Source: Bifidobacterium tissieri (lineage in GTDB: Bacteria > Actinomycetota > Actinomycetes > Actinomycetales > Bifidobacteriaceae). From it: 64,000 nt of DNA. Position 1 is the stretch's first letter. Every line of letters begins with the position of its first letter. Below are positions 25,583 through 34,833 of the stretch, in pieces. Location of the stretch: NCBI RefSeq assembly GCF_002259645.1, contig NZ_MWWV01000007.1:1-64000 (forward strand), in the 5' to 3' direction. The notes under the pieces are model-generated. The model searched no databases and was not told where the DNA came from. It saw only the letters and a list, made by a program, of their open reading frames with translations. The translations under genes were made by a program, and so were the position numbers.

Positions 25583-26485
25583 ATGGTCGAAAAGGTACTT
25601 ACGGGATTGTCGGCACTCCGTCCGGGTGCCATCGAATCGAAGCCGGCCACCGTCGTGCGACCGGATTCACGCACGCAGGCGGGCGCGAAGAACACGGCAA
25701 CTGCGAAACGACGTTCCGGCACGCGTTCCGCCGCGACCCGAGGCATTGGCGGATGGGCGCTGTATCTGGCGCTGCCCGTCTTCCTCGTGGCGGCATGGTC
25801 GCTGTATGGCGTGGTCCGCGGCGGTCAGTCCGTCGCCATGGCAACGCCGCAGCAGATCGTGGGTGCCGCGGTCGAATACGCGGCCAACGGCGAACTGTGG
25901 CTGAACATCGCGGTGAGCATCGCCCGCGTGCTGGAGGGATTCCTCGTGGCCCTGGTCGCCGCGGCAGTGCTCGGTGTGGCCGCAGGTGTCTCGCGCCGGT
26001 TCGAGCGCGCGATCGATCTGGTCATGCAGATCCTCCGTCCGATCCCCGGCATCGCATGGATTCCGCTTGCGATCATCTGGTTCGGCATCGGCGAAAACTC
26101 GAAGGTGTACATCATCTTCATCGGCGCGTTCTTCCCCATGTTCGTCAACATCGTCGACGGCATCAAGGGCATCGACAAGCGCTATTTCGAACTCGGCGAA
26201 GTGTATGAGATCCCCAAGTGGCGGTTCATCCGGCAGGTCGTGGTGCCCGCCGCGCTGCCGCAGATCCTCACCGGCATCCGTCTGGGCCTGTCCGGCGCGT
26301 GGATCTGCGTGGTGGCCGCGGAGATGATCGGCGCCACGTCCGGCGTGGGATTCATGCTGTCCGACGGCCGTTCGATGTCCCGCCCGGACGTGGTGATCCT
26401 CGCCATGCTCATCATCGGCGTGATCGGCAAGTTCATGGACGACTTCGTGCAGTGGCAGCGTCGTCGTATGGTCAACTGGCAGTGA
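25583..26485 (+). CDS. ssuC: Second sulfonate-type ABC importer permease
   Basis: A 300-residue SsuC-like permease. A basic cytoplasmic N-terminus of about 55 residues precedes the first helix (LYLALPVFLVAAWSLYGVV). The family coupling loop FELGEVYEIPKWRFIRQVVVPAALPQILTGIRLGLSGAW is near residues 195-235. Start follows GAAGGAG. It is separated by six bases from the binding-protein gene. Confidence 0.86.
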   Translation: MVEKVLTGLSALRPGAIESKPATVVRPDSRTQAGAKNTATAKRRSGTRSAATRGIGGWALYLALPVFLVAAWSLYGVVRGGQSVAMATPQQIVGAAVEYAANGELWLNIAVSIARVLEGFLVALVAAAVLGVAAGVSRRFERAIDLVMQILRPIPGIAWIPLAIIWFGIGENSKVYIIFIGAFFPMFVNIVDGIKGIDKRYFELGEVYEIPKWRFIRQVVVPAALPQILTGIRLGLSGAWICVVAAEMIGATSGVGFMLSDGRSMSRPDVVILAMLIIGVIGKFMDDFVQWQRRRMVNWQ

Positions 26486-26569
26486 CCGGTCGTCCGTGAA
26501 CGACGATGACGAAACAGCGATGACGACATTGACGACATCACCATCAACGAAGGCGGCGGACCTGCGATC

Positions 26570-27310
26570 ATGACCGACAGCATCATCGACATCCGTAATC
26601 TCACCAAGACCTTCCCGTCCGACGACGGCGAGGTCGAAGCGTTGCACGACGTGACGCTGTCGCTTGATCGCGGCGGATTCACATCGATCATCGGCCCGTC
26701 CGGCTGTGGAAAATCCACGTTGCTGCGCATCATCGGCGGACTTGACACCGACTATGAGGGCACGGCGCTGATGAACGGCGAACCCATCGCCGGGCCCGGC
26801 CGTGACAAGGGATTCGTGTTCCAGGACCATCGTCTGCTGCCATGGTTCTCCGTGCGCGACAACATTCGATTCGCGCTGCCCGATGAACATAAGAACGACG
26901 ACGACTACATTCAGGAATACATTGATCTTGTAGGGCTCACCGGTTTTGAAAAGGCCCTGCCGAAGCAGCTGTCCGGCGGCATGGCGCAGCGTGTGGCCAT
27001 CGCCCGCGCGCTGGCGAACCGGCCGAAGATCCTGCTGCTCGACGAACCGTTCGGCGCGCTCGACGCCATCACCAAAATCAAGCTGCAGGACCAGCTGCTG
27101 CGCATCTGGCAGGCCGAGCACATCACGATGGTGATCGTGACGCATGACATCGACGAAGCCGTGTATCTGGGCCAGACCGTGGTGGTGATGAAACCGCATC
27201 CCGGTGAAATCAAACGCGTGGAGCACGTTGATCTCGGCACGCCGCGCAAGCGGGTCGGCGATGCGTTCAACCGTGCCAAGGACGCGATCTACACCGAATT
27301 CTTTGCATGA
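26570..27310 (+). CDS. ssuB: Second sulfonate-type ABC importer ATPase
   Basis: A 246-residue SsuB/TauB-like ATPase. Walker A GPSGCGKST, Q-loop FQDHRLLPW, signature LSGGMAQRVAIARALA, Walker B ILLLDEPFGALDAIT. It ends the operon and is followed 46 bp later by an intrinsic terminator. The gene starts 84 bp after the permease stop, a longer gap than elsewhere in the operon. Confidence 0.9.
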   Translation: MTDSIIDIRNLTKTFPSDDGEVEALHDVTLSLDRGGFTSIIGPSGCGKSTLLRIIGGLDTDYEGTALMNGEPIAGPGRDKGFVFQDHRLLPWFSVRDNIRFALPDEHKNDDDYIQEYIDLVGLTGFEKALPKQLSGGMAQRVAIARALANRPKILLLDEPFGALDAITKIKLQDQLLRIWQAEHITMVIVTHDIDEAVYLGQTVVVMKPHPGEIKRVEHVDLGTPRKRVGDAFNRAKDAIYTEFFA

Positions 27311-27356
27311 TCGTGTGAGCCTGTGCCCGGCTGTGCCTGATCACGGCTGATTTCCG

Positions 27357-27407
27357 ATCCGCGCGACGTTATCGATTATTCCGATGGCGACGCGCGGATT
27401 TTTGTTG
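27357..27407 (+). terminator. Intrinsic terminator after ssuB
   Basis: ATCCGCGCG (27357-27365) pairs with CGCGCGGAT (27391-27399), followed by TTTTTG. Clear intrinsic terminator of the second sulfonate importer operon. Confidence 0.85.
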
Positions 27408-27761
27408 TAACGCGAAGCTTGCGTTGGACGAGGTCGGGTCGTTAGCATCGGAACTACGCAACGGAACGAAGGTTGCCACGCAACGTTTCGCAACGACGGG
27501 ATTCATTTGACGGTGGGGGACACGCGTCGGGGGAATTCAATACGCAGATGTGGCATCGGACCTGAATCCGTTCCGTTGCGGCCAATTCATCAATCAATGC
27601 AACACAAACCAACACAACTAACAAACCATCAACAAGCTGACGTCAGTCAACAGACAAGATGTTCGGTATCGCGGTAGTCAGGCGTCGTGGTACCGGATGT
27701 GATCACGGACAATGCCGATGGGGATCGGCAGCGTCCGTGCAAGGAAGAAGGGGAAACCATC
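27408..27761. other. Gene-free leader region before the YeiH-family gene
   Basis: About 350 bp. It contains several GCAACG words near 27462-27496 and a long C/A-rich, probably unstructured stretch (27580-27640) with a TGACGTCA palindrome. No ORF with a ribosome site was found. It probably holds the promoter of the exporter gene. Confidence 0.4.
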
Positions 27762-29234
27762 ATGGCGCAATCACAACCGGTGGCGGTGAGGCAAACCGCC
27801 AAGCGTGGAGTCAAAGAAGCGGTCCCGGCGGCCGCCGAAGGACGCAAGATCCTCGGCAGTGAGGACTGGTGGGCCACGTTCATCGGACTCGGCATCGTAG
27901 TGCTCGGATTCGTGATCTGGGCATTCGGCGGCACCTTCAACGTGTTCGCCGCCAAGATCCCCAGCTGGGGTGATTGGGCGTTCCTGTTCAACGGCGGCGA
28001 CGTGACCAAGAACGGCGTCACCACGCATGCGGCCGGACTCATCCAGCGACTGCCGAACATCATCGCCCTGTTCGCGCTGTTCGCCGTGGTGTTCGGCGTG
28101 GCCGCGTACTTCCTCAGGCTCAAGGTGCAGGCGTTCCTCGGCGGATTCCTCGCATTGTTCGTGCTGAGCTTCATCGTCAACGTGTTCAGCTCGTCGAAGT
28201 TCGCCAGCTCCTACAATCTTGAGGCGCCGCTCGTCGCGCTGGTCATTGGACTGGTGCTTGGCAACCTGATCAACCTCGAACGGTTCTTCGGCGGCGCGTT
28301 GCGCACCGAACTGTTTGTCAAGGTCGGCATCGTGCTGCTCGGTGCCACCCTGCCGTTCACCACCATCGTCAAGGCCGGACCGGTCGCATTCCTGCAGGCC
28401 ACGTTCATCGCCGTATCCACCTTCCTGGTGATCTACTTCGCCGCGACCCGCCTGTTCGGGCTCGACAAGCGCTTCGCCGCCACGCTCGGCGCCGGCGGTT
28501 CCATCTGCGGCGTCTCCGCGGGCATCGCCGTGGGCAGTGCCGTCAAGAGCCGTAAGGAGCACGTCTCCGCGGTGATCTCCATCGTGGTCGTATGGGCCAT
28601 CATCTCCATCTTCCTGCTCACCGCACTCGGCAAGGCGTTCGGTCTGCCCGACGGTGTGGCCGGCGCCTGGGTCGGCACCTCCGAGTTCGCCGACGCGGCC
28701 GGCGTGACCGCGGCCAGCAGCTTCGGCGAGCAGGGCATCGCCGCCTTCACCCTGATGAAGGTGGTCGGCCGCGATATCTTCATTGGCGTGTGGTGCCTGA
28801 TCCTCGCGTTCATCGCCGTGACCTACTGGGATCGTCAGGACCAGATCAAGGAGGCCAAGGCCGAAGGCCGCGACCCCGCCACCCTGCCCAAGCAGAAGCT
28901 TGACGTGGCGCAGATCTGGCACCGCTTCCCCAAGTTCGTGATCGGATTCTTCATCGCCTCGATCTTCCTCACCATCGTGATCGCGGTGGCGGGTACCGCG
29001 GCATCCGGTGGCGTCACCAGCGATCTGATCACCCCGATCAAGGAACTGCGCACGTGGGCGTTCACCTTCACGTTCCTGTCGATCGGTCTGACCACGCGCT
29101 TCGGCCAGCTCTCCTCGCTTGGCTGGAAGCCTGCCGCCGCATTCAGCATCGGCGCGATCGTGAACATCATCCTCGGATTCATCCTCTCCGCGGTGATTCT
29201 GCCCGGCTTCTGGGCCAACATCCCGGTGGCCTGA
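27762..29234 (+). CDS. YeiH-family (UPF0324) putative sulfate/sulfite exporter
   Basis: A 490-residue polytopic membrane protein of the YeiH/UPF0324 family. Family-specific stretches: LGATLPFTTIVKAGP, TLGAGGSICGVSAGIAVGSAVKSRKEH, and a C-terminal RTWAFTFTFLSIGLTTRF. About 11 to 12 hydrophobic helices are visible; the protein is longer than the approximately 350 residues of E. coli YeiH because of extra N-terminal and central segments. Start at 27762 after AAGAAGGGG. Members often lie beside sulfonate or sulfite metabolism genes. In this window export of sulfite, sulfide or another sulfonate product is a reasonable inference, but transport direction and substrate are unproven. Confidence 0.75.
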   Translation: MAQSQPVAVRQTAKRGVKEAVPAAAEGRKILGSEDWWATFIGLGIVVLGFVIWAFGGTFNVFAAKIPSWGDWAFLFNGGDVTKNGVTTHAAGLIQRLPNIIALFALFAVVFGVAAYFLRLKVQAFLGGFLALFVLSFIVNVFSSSKFASSYNLEAPLVALVIGLVLGNLINLERFFGGALRTELFVKVGIVLLGATLPFTTIVKAGPVAFLQATFIAVSTFLVIYFAATRLFGLDKRFAATLGAGGSICGVSAGIAVGSAVKSRKEHVSAVISIVVVWAIISIFLLTALGKAFGLPDGVAGAWVGTSEFADAAGVTAASSFGEQGIAAFTLMKVVGRDIFIGVWCLILAFIAVTYWDRQDQIKEAKAEGRDPATLPKQKLDVAQIWHRFPKFVIGFFIASIFLTIVIAVAGTAASGGVTSDLITPIKELRTWAFTFTFLSIGLTTRFGQLSSLGWKPAAAFSIGAIVNIILGFILSAVILPGFWANIPVA

Positions 29235-29282
29235 CGGATCCTCGACCCGAACCATCCCATCCCATATCGAAGGAGCAGACTC

Positions 29283-29723
29283 ATGAGTTTCGCAGCCCTG
29301 CTGAAGACCCGACCCGTGGGCGACTCGTTCGCCTCGGGGGTGAACGATGACGAACACGCGGCCGTCGCCGACTCCGGCGACGTTGCGAATGCCGACGGCG
29401 GACTGCCCGTCGTATGGCATGTGATCGTCGACATTCCCTTCCTCGACGGACCATTCCGTCGCACCCGACTGTCGCTGGACGAGGCGTCCGAAGCGCTCAG
29501 CAAACGCGTCGAACGCGCGACCGTGGTGGAACGCGTGCTGCGCGCACTGCGGTCGATTAGTGATGCGGACGACTGGCAGGTCACGATCTCATGGAAGGGC
29601 GTGCGCGCTGAACGCGACGGTGAATCCTACGAGCGGCTCGAACAGGAGCTGCGGGCTGCGGGATTCGACGACGGCGACTTCGAAATCCGCGTGGAATACG
29701 CCCGCTCCTGGGGAATGCTGTGA
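29283..29723 (+). CDS. Hypothetical protein linked to YeiH-family gene
   Basis: A 146-residue cytosolic protein with no recognised family. It has an acidic N-terminal third, a helical middle (LSLDEASEALSKRVERATVVERVLRALRSI), and an alternating beta-like end (WQVTISWKGVRAE). The ribosome site GAAGGAG lies upstream and only 48 bp separate it from the exporter gene, so the two are probably cotranscribed. It may be a regulatory or accessory partner, but no motif shows it. Confidence 0.65.
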   Translation: MSFAALLKTRPVGDSFASGVNDDEHAAVADSGDVANADGGLPVVWHVIVDIPFLDGPFRRTRLSLDEASEALSKRVERATVVERVLRALRSISDADDWQVTISWKGVRAERDGESYERLEQELRAAGFDDGDFEIRVEYARSWGML

Positions 29724-29783
29724 TGCGGTGACTCGATTTGAGCCTCATACCCGTCTAAGTTCTGGAGCTAAGGGATGGGCCTA

Positions 29784-29907
29784 GGGGATGGGCGGCATAT
29801 GATGATCGACTGTATCAGCGGAGGTGATTTGATATGCTCTGCAATCAAATCGCCGGAGCGAGGCCAAACGGCCTGAGTGTGTCGATCATCATATGCCGGC
29901 CATCCCC
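29784..29907 (+). repeat. 124-nt structured element, copy 1 (candidate RNA or small mobile repeat)
   Basis: Two 27-bp arms, 29784-29810 and 29881-29907, pair with one mismatch. Between them lie an inner stem (GGTGATTTGAT with ATCAAATCGCC) and a small GGCC-AAAC-GGCC hairpin, giving a three-way-junction shape. The inner sequence includes a strong GGAGGTGA site six bases before an ATG (29834) that would start MLCNQIAGARPNG. A second element of the same length is at 39943. The arms differ at about eight positions between copies, yet both keep pairing. Confidence 0.75.
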
Positions 29908-30015
29908 TTCTCCCTATAGAGATTCGTTAACCCGGGCACCCCTTTTCCGTATCTGCTGGCGCTCCGCCGGGTGCGTTGAGGGCAAAGGGATTTGGGGTGG
30001 AAGGTTGCTGGGGCT

Positions 30016-30513
30016 TTATGCTTCTAGCCGCTGGAGCCAGTCGTGCAGCAACGCTTTCACCCTGCGCGCGCGTGACGGGTTCTGGCCGTATGTGGAGACC
30101 GTGAGCATCAGGCCGTCGTGTTCCGTCACGGCCACGTTGGCGAAGGTCGATTGCGCGGGATCGGCGGCGTTGTTGATCAGGGGAACACCGGCCGTCTTGG
30201 CGTCGTTCGCGACCTGCGCGTTCACCGTCGGATCGTCCGTGCAGGCGATCACGATGAACGCACGATCGGCATCGTCGTCGGTTGTGAAGTTATCCCCAGA
30301 CTTGTATGACATATCCACCCAGATCACGCGTCCGGCCGACACCTGTTCGGCGATACGCGGATCGATCGTCGGGCTGATCACCGTCACGTGCGCGCCGGAG
30401 CGCAACAGCGACATGACTTTGCGCGTGGCCACGGTTCCGCCGCCCACGACCACGGCCCGTCTGCCGCGGATATCGAGATTCACCGGGTACGGTTGGTGGA
30501 ATTCCGCGGTCAT
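30016..30513 (-). CDS. Precorrin-2 dehydrogenase (siroheme synthase N-terminal type)
   Basis: A 165-residue NAD-dependent dehydrogenase that would oxidise precorrin-2 to sirohydrochlorin. NAD-binding motif RAVVVGGGTVATRKVMSLLRSGA at about 18-40; IVIACTDDPTVNAQVANDAK, followed by VPLINNAADPAQSTFANVAV, is the conserved active region of the CysG/Met8/SirC group. It is a single-domain version, with the methyltransferase encoded separately just upstream and overlapping by four bases (ATGA). The chelatase step appears to be supplied by the CbiX-like gene at 2083. Confidence 0.9.
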   Translation of the reverse strand: MTAEFHQPYPVNLDIRGRRAVVVGGGTVATRKVMSLLRSGAHVTVISPTIDPRIAEQVSAGRVIWVDMSYKSGDNFTTDDDADRAFIVIACTDDPTVNAQVANDAKTAGVPLINNAADPAQSTFANVAVTEHDGLMLTVSTYGQNPSRARRVKALLHDWLQRLEA

Positions 30514-31316
30514 TGCTCGCCCGCCAGCGTCTCGTCCAGCAGCGACGCCACGCCGCCGACCACGATCAACGCGGGCGCGCCCAGCCCGGCCTCATCCACC
30601 GCCGCACGGATGCCGGCGAGATCGGAGCGCACGGCCCGCTGCTGTTCACGCGTGGCCCATTGGATCACGGCGATCGGCGTATCGGCCGGCTTGCCGTTGG
30701 CGATCAGATTGCCGGTGATGCGGTCAAGCGATTCCATACCCATGAGGAACACGAGCGTGCCCTCCATGTGCGCGATGTTGTTCCAGTCGAGTTCATGCCC
30801 CTCGCGTTTGCGATGCCCGGCGATCACATGGAAGCTCGACGCATAGTCGCGGTGCGTCACGGGAATGCCCACGGCCGCCGGCCCCGCGATCGCGCTGGTG
30901 ATGCCGGGCACGATCTCCACGCGCACACCGCGGTCGCGCAGATACCGCTGCTCCTCGCCGCCGCGTCCGAACACGAACGGATCGCCGGATTTAAGCCGCA
31001 CCACGCGCTTGCCGTCACGCGCGAGACTGGCGAGCATATCGTTGATCTCACGTTGTTTCACCGGATGATGATGCGCGGATTTGCCCACGTCGATGCGTTC
31101 GGCGTCGTCGCGTGCGAAATCGAGCAGTTCAGGGTTGACGAGTCGATCGTAGACGATCACGTCAGCCTCCTCGATCCGGCGTTTGCCGCGCAATGTCAGC
31201 AGTTCCGGGTCGCCCGGCCCGGCACCGACCAGCGACACCAGCCCCGTGCCGTCGGTGCCGTCGTGCCGTGCAATACGTGCATTGGTCGTATCCTTCACGT
31301 CGTCGTTGCCGCCCAT
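30510..31316 (-). CDS. cobA: Uroporphyrinogen-III C-methyltransferase
   Basis: A 268-residue SAM-dependent methyltransferase (SUMT). Motifs: LVSLVGAGPGDPELLTLRGKRRIEEADVIVYDRLV near the N-terminus, VVRLKSGDPFVFGRGGEE in the middle, and VPGITSAIAGPAAVGIPVTHRD. It converts uroporphyrinogen III to precorrin-2, the branch to siroheme. Start preceded by GGAAGGG. It forms an overlapping pair with the precorrin-2 dehydrogenase gene and is divergent from hemB across about 245 bp. Confidence 0.93.
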   Translation of the reverse strand: MGGNDDVKDTTNARIARHDGTDGTGLVSLVGAGPGDPELLTLRGKRRIEEADVIVYDRLVNPELLDFARDDAERIDVGKSAHHHPVKQREINDMLASLARDGKRVVRLKSGDPFVFGRGGEEQRYLRDRGVRVEIVPGITSAIAGPAAVGIPVTHRDYASSFHVIAGHRKREGHELDWNNIAHMEGTLVFLMGMESLDRITGNLIANGKPADTPIAVIQWATREQQRAVRSDLAGIRAAVDEAGLGAPALIVVGGVASLLDETLAGEQ

Positions 31317-31561
31317 ATGGTCCCTTCCGTTTGTCGACGCCCGTATGCGCCGCAGTCAATCACTCGTTCCAACATACCTGTCCGCGCAATCCGCGAGGAA
31401 CGTCCGGAATCATCACCATCCTTGCAATCATTGATCTCTATCAGCCGTCATAACAAACCGGTATAGGCGTTCCAACACCCGGCGCAACGCATTCCCGCCG
31501 AACCGGTTACGCTGGGGATTCGGAAAACGCAGATAGTGATATTGGACATATTGGGGGATGT

Positions 31562-32566
31562 ATGACGGAGAACAACACCATCAGCACACTGCAGTTCGAT
31601 CGGCATCGTCGTCTGCGCACCAGCGCCGTGCTGCGTGATCTGGTACGCGAGACGCATGTGTCGAAGGACGATCTGATCATGCCGGTGTTCGTCGATGCCA
31701 CGATCAGCGGCAGCCAGCCGATCGCATCAATGCCGGGCATTTCGCGCTTCGGCCTGGACGCCGTGGCCGCCGAGATCGATGAGATCGTGGCGCTTGGCAT
31801 CAAATCGGTCATCGTGTTCGGCATTCCGGATCATAAGGACGATACCGGTTCGGATGCGTGGAGCGACAACGGCATCGTGCAGCGTGGCATCCGACTGATC
31901 AAGTCCCGCCATCCGGAGCTGGTGGTGATCGCCGACGACTGCATGTGCGAGTACACGTCCACCGGCCACTGCGGCATCGTGCGCGACGGTGAGGTGGTGA
32001 ACGACGAATCGCTGGACTACATCACCCGGATCGCGGTGAGTCAGGCGAAGGCCGGCGCGGACATCATCGCGCCGTCGAACGCGATGGACGGATACGTGGC
32101 CGCGATCCGCGCCGGCCTTGATGCGGCCGGGTTCGTGAATACGCCGATCATGTCGTATGCGGTGAAGTATGCGTCGAGTTTCTACGGCCCGTTCCGCGAC
32201 GCCGCCGACGGCGCTCCGCAGTTCGGCGACCGCAGTGGATATCAGATGGATCCGGCGAACCGTCTGGAGGCGCTGCGTGAGGCGGCAAGCGATGAGCGTG
32301 AGGGCGCGGACTTCCTGATGGTCAAGCCGGCGATGGCATTCCTTGACGTGGTACGCGAGGTGCGCAATGCGAGCGATCTGCCGCTGGTGGCATACAACGT
32401 CTCCGGCGAGTATGCGATGATCAAGGCCGCGGCGGCCAACGGCTGGATCGACGAGAACCGAATCGTCAAGGAGACGCTGACCGGCATCAAGCGCGCCGGC
32501 GCCGACCTGATCATCACCTACTTCGCCAAGGACGTGGCGGCGCGCATCGACGCCCGTACGTGGTGA
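31562..32566 (+). CDS. hemB: Porphobilinogen synthase (5-aminolevulinate dehydratase)
   Basis: A 334-residue HemB. Condenses two 5-aminolevulinates to porphobilinogen. Schiff-base lysines K202 (SYAVKYASSFYGPFRDA) and K255 (FLMVKPAMAFLD) are present. The zinc-type cysteines C127, C129 and C137 (DDCMCEYTSTGHCG) mark it as a zinc enzyme. It is followed after 13 bp by the HemD-like gene, with HemC further downstream. Bifidobacteria are generally thought not to make haem, so here it is read as part of a siroheme-only route. Confidence 0.93.
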   Translation: MTENNTISTLQFDRHRRLRTSAVLRDLVRETHVSKDDLIMPVFVDATISGSQPIASMPGISRFGLDAVAAEIDEIVALGIKSVIVFGIPDHKDDTGSDAWSDNGIVQRGIRLIKSRHPELVVIADDCMCEYTSTGHCGIVRDGEVVNDESLDYITRIAVSQAKAGADIIAPSNAMDGYVAAIRAGLDAAGFVNTPIMSYAVKYASSFYGPFRDAADGAPQFGDRSGYQMDPANRLEALREAASDEREGADFLMVKPAMAFLDVVREVRNASDLPLVAYNVSGEYAMIKAAAANGWIDENRIVKETLTGIKRAGADLIITYFAKDVAARIDARTW

Positions 32567-32579
32567 CGGCGAGTCCGTC

Positions 32580-33485
32580 ATGACCGTACTGATCACCTAT
32601 CCGCGGCGGAGCGTTCCGGAGGATCTGCGTGCCCGGCTTGAACAGGCCGCCCCGGCGACTCCGCCGATCTACCTGCCGCTCCGGCATCTTCGCGCGGTGC
32701 CGTTGTCGTCGCAGGACCGTCGGCGCATCGCGCGCAGCGCATATCTTGTGGTGACCAGTCATTTCGCGCTGACCACGCTGATCGATCTGCTCCCCACGCT
32801 GGCACCGGCGTGGCAGGGTACGCTGATCGTACTGAGTCACAAGATGGAGGCCGTGGCGCGGAACGCCGGGATAGTTCGTGTGCTGGTGCCGGATGAGGAG
32901 AACCATCGGGGGTTGGACCGGCTGATCGCCGCATTGCCGCCTCACGAGGGAGGTGACGACGTTGATGATGGTGACGGCGTTGGTGATGCTGACGTTGGTG
33001 ACGCTGTCGGTGATGTCGTCGGTGGCGTCATCGAACTGTGCGGCAACCTGCACGTGCCCGACGATCATACTCGCATTCCGATCGCCGGGAATCCGACGCC
33101 CGTCGTTCCACGAATCCGCATCTACGACAACGCATGGGACGAGATGGGCGAACGGAATGCGGTTCGATCGATCCGGCGATCGTTGACTTCCGCACGACAT
33201 GACGATTCCGGGCTACGCGAACGTGATCAACAAGCCGAAAATCGTATGCGTATCGATCGTGTTCTGGTGACCAGTCCATCTTCATACCAACGTTTGCAAC
33301 GGATCATCGCCGCCACTCCAGAAAGTTTTATCGATGAACTAACGTATTATGTACTGGGTCCCAGCACTGCTCACACCATCGAGGCGGATGGCAATGCCGT
33401 GATCTGTCCGCGTACCAACACCGATGTGCTCCGGCGGATTCTGGACCGGATGCTACGCGATCTTGCCGGACGACCGCAGGACTGA
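32580..33485 (+). CDS. hemD: Uroporphyrinogen-III synthase (HemD-like), divergent
   Basis: A 301-residue protein with the two-lobe HemD layout: AYLVVTSHFALTTLIDLL in the first lobe, and DRVLVTSPSSYQRLQRII with YYVLGPSTAHTIEADG in the second. Sequence conservation in this family is always low. It would cyclise hydroxymethylbilane to uroporphyrinogen III. The placement between hemB and hemC supports the call. Odd: residues about 124-150 are a low-complexity Asp/Gly/Val run encoded by GATG/GACG-type repeats, probably a slippage-grown linker between lobes. Confidence 0.68.
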   Translation: MTVLITYPRRSVPEDLRARLEQAAPATPPIYLPLRHLRAVPLSSQDRRRIARSAYLVVTSHFALTTLIDLLPTLAPAWQGTLIVLSHKMEAVARNAGIVRVLVPDEENHRGLDRLIAALPPHEGGDDVDDGDGVGDADVGDAVGDVVGGVIELCGNLHVPDDHTRIPIAGNPTPVVPRIRIYDNAWDEMGERNAVRSIRRSLTSARHDDSGLRERDQQAENRMRIDRVLVTSPSSYQRLQRIIAATPESFIDELTYYVLGPSTAHTIEADGNAVICPRTNTDVLRRILDRMLRDLAGRPQD

Positions 33486-33602
33486 ACCCGGGCGGTCGCA
33501 GGCCGAGCCTTGGGTTGCGGTGTATCGGCCAGGCGCTGCCGGCACTGATCGCCTACAATGACGGAAGGTTCAAGCGACTCGGCGTCGAGGAAGCGAGGAA
33601 CG

Positions 33603-34652
33603 ATGCAGGCGACCATTCAGGATGTGGCGGCCAAGGCGGGGGTTTCCATCTCAACGGTGTCACGTGCGTTCACCAGACCGGAAATGGTGAGCGAACGCAC
33701 GCGCGCCAAAGTGATGCGCGTGGCCGACGAACTCGACTTCAACATCTCCCGATCCGCGGCCACCCTCAAATCCGGGCGCACCAACCGCGTGGCGATGCTC
33801 ATGAACGACGACATCACCAGCTGGTTCAACGCGTCGGTGCTCGCCGGACTCGAATCCGTGCTGCACCCGGCCGGATACGACATCGCGCTCTTCCAGAACA
33901 TCGACACCGCGCGCAACCGTCAGCACTTCTTCAGCACACTGCCGATCCGACGCAACGTGGATGCCATCTTCGTCGCATCGTTCGCCGTCGACCCGCACGA
34001 GGTCGAACAGCTCGGGCGCGCACAGGTGCCGATCATCGGCATCAACTCCCCGGACGTCGACGGATTCGACGCATCGGTGTCCATCGACGACGAACAGGGC
34101 ATGTTCATGGCCGCCCAGCATCTCATCAAACTCGGCCATCGTCATCTCGCCTACGTGGGCGCGGAGGCGGTACGCACGCTCCACGCCAGCATCGACCAAC
34201 GTGAACAGGGATTCCGAAGGGCCTGTGAATCGGCGCGGTCGGAAGGCGTCGAACTCGACTGGCAGGTGATCGGTGTCCCACGCGATGTATCGGCGCTCGC
34301 CGCCATCTCGTCACCGCAGACGATGTCCATGATTCTGGCCCGTCTGCTGGAACTCGATCCATTCCCCGACGCGATCTGCTGCCAGGCCGACATGATCGCC
34401 ATCCCGCTCATGTTGCGACTCGAACGATACGGCAAACGGACGCCCCGCGACTATTCGATCATCGGATTCGACGACAGCACGTATGCCGACGTACTTGGGC
34501 TGACCACGATTCGGCAGAATCCGCAGTCGATGGGTGCGGCTGCGGCGCGCAAGGCGTTGCGACTGATCGCAGGGGAATCGTTGGGCGACGATGCGCATGA
34601 GACCGCGCCGGCCAGTCTGGTTCCGCGCAATACCGACGATACGTATGCGTGA
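33603..34652 (+). CDS. LacI-family transcriptional regulator
   Basis: A 349-residue LacI-type repressor. Helix-turn-helix ATIQDVAAKAGVSISTVSRAFTRPEMVSERTRAKV at the N-terminus; periplasmic-binding-like sensor follows (VDAIFVASF..., PIIGINSPDVDGFDASVSIDDEQGMFMAAQHLIKLGH), with DYSIIGFDDSTYADVLGLTTIRQNP near the end. The ATG at 33603 follows GAGG; upstream in-frame starts are poor. It lies between hemD and hemC but most likely controls a sugar gene such as the alpha-glucosidase at 35933. It is the only obvious transcription factor in the window. Confidence 0.88.
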   Translation: MQATIQDVAAKAGVSISTVSRAFTRPEMVSERTRAKVMRVADELDFNISRSAATLKSGRTNRVAMLMNDDITSWFNASVLAGLESVLHPAGYDIALFQNIDTARNRQHFFSTLPIRRNVDAIFVASFAVDPHEVEQLGRAQVPIIGINSPDVDGFDASVSIDDEQGMFMAAQHLIKLGHRHLAYVGAEAVRTLHASIDQREQGFRRACESARSEGVELDWQVIGVPRDVSALAAISSPQTMSMILARLLELDPFPDAICCQADMIAIPLMLRLERYGKRTPRDYSIIGFDDSTYADVLGLTTIRQNPQSMGAAAARKALRLIAGESLGDDAHETAPASLVPRNTDDTYA

Positions 34653-34833
34653 GTTCGTCCGTTGGTTTCGTGGCGTCTCCCATAATTCCTTCTATAGGTT
34701 CCTCCCATAAGTTCTTCGTATAGCCGGGCGGCAATTCCGACTTGGCGCGACTGCTATAGTGGTCTGCCGGAATTTGGAATGCGAACTTGCCGGCGTGAAC
34801 GGATGGCGCGGCGAAGCTGGAACGGGGGACGGG

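Noticed and set aside
29834-30718. 294-codon frame starting in the 124-nt element with a strong ribosome site
   Set aside because: Beyond the first 20 codons it runs antisense through precorrin-2 dehydrogenase and cobA and has no domain. Only the short conserved start is of interest, reported under the element.
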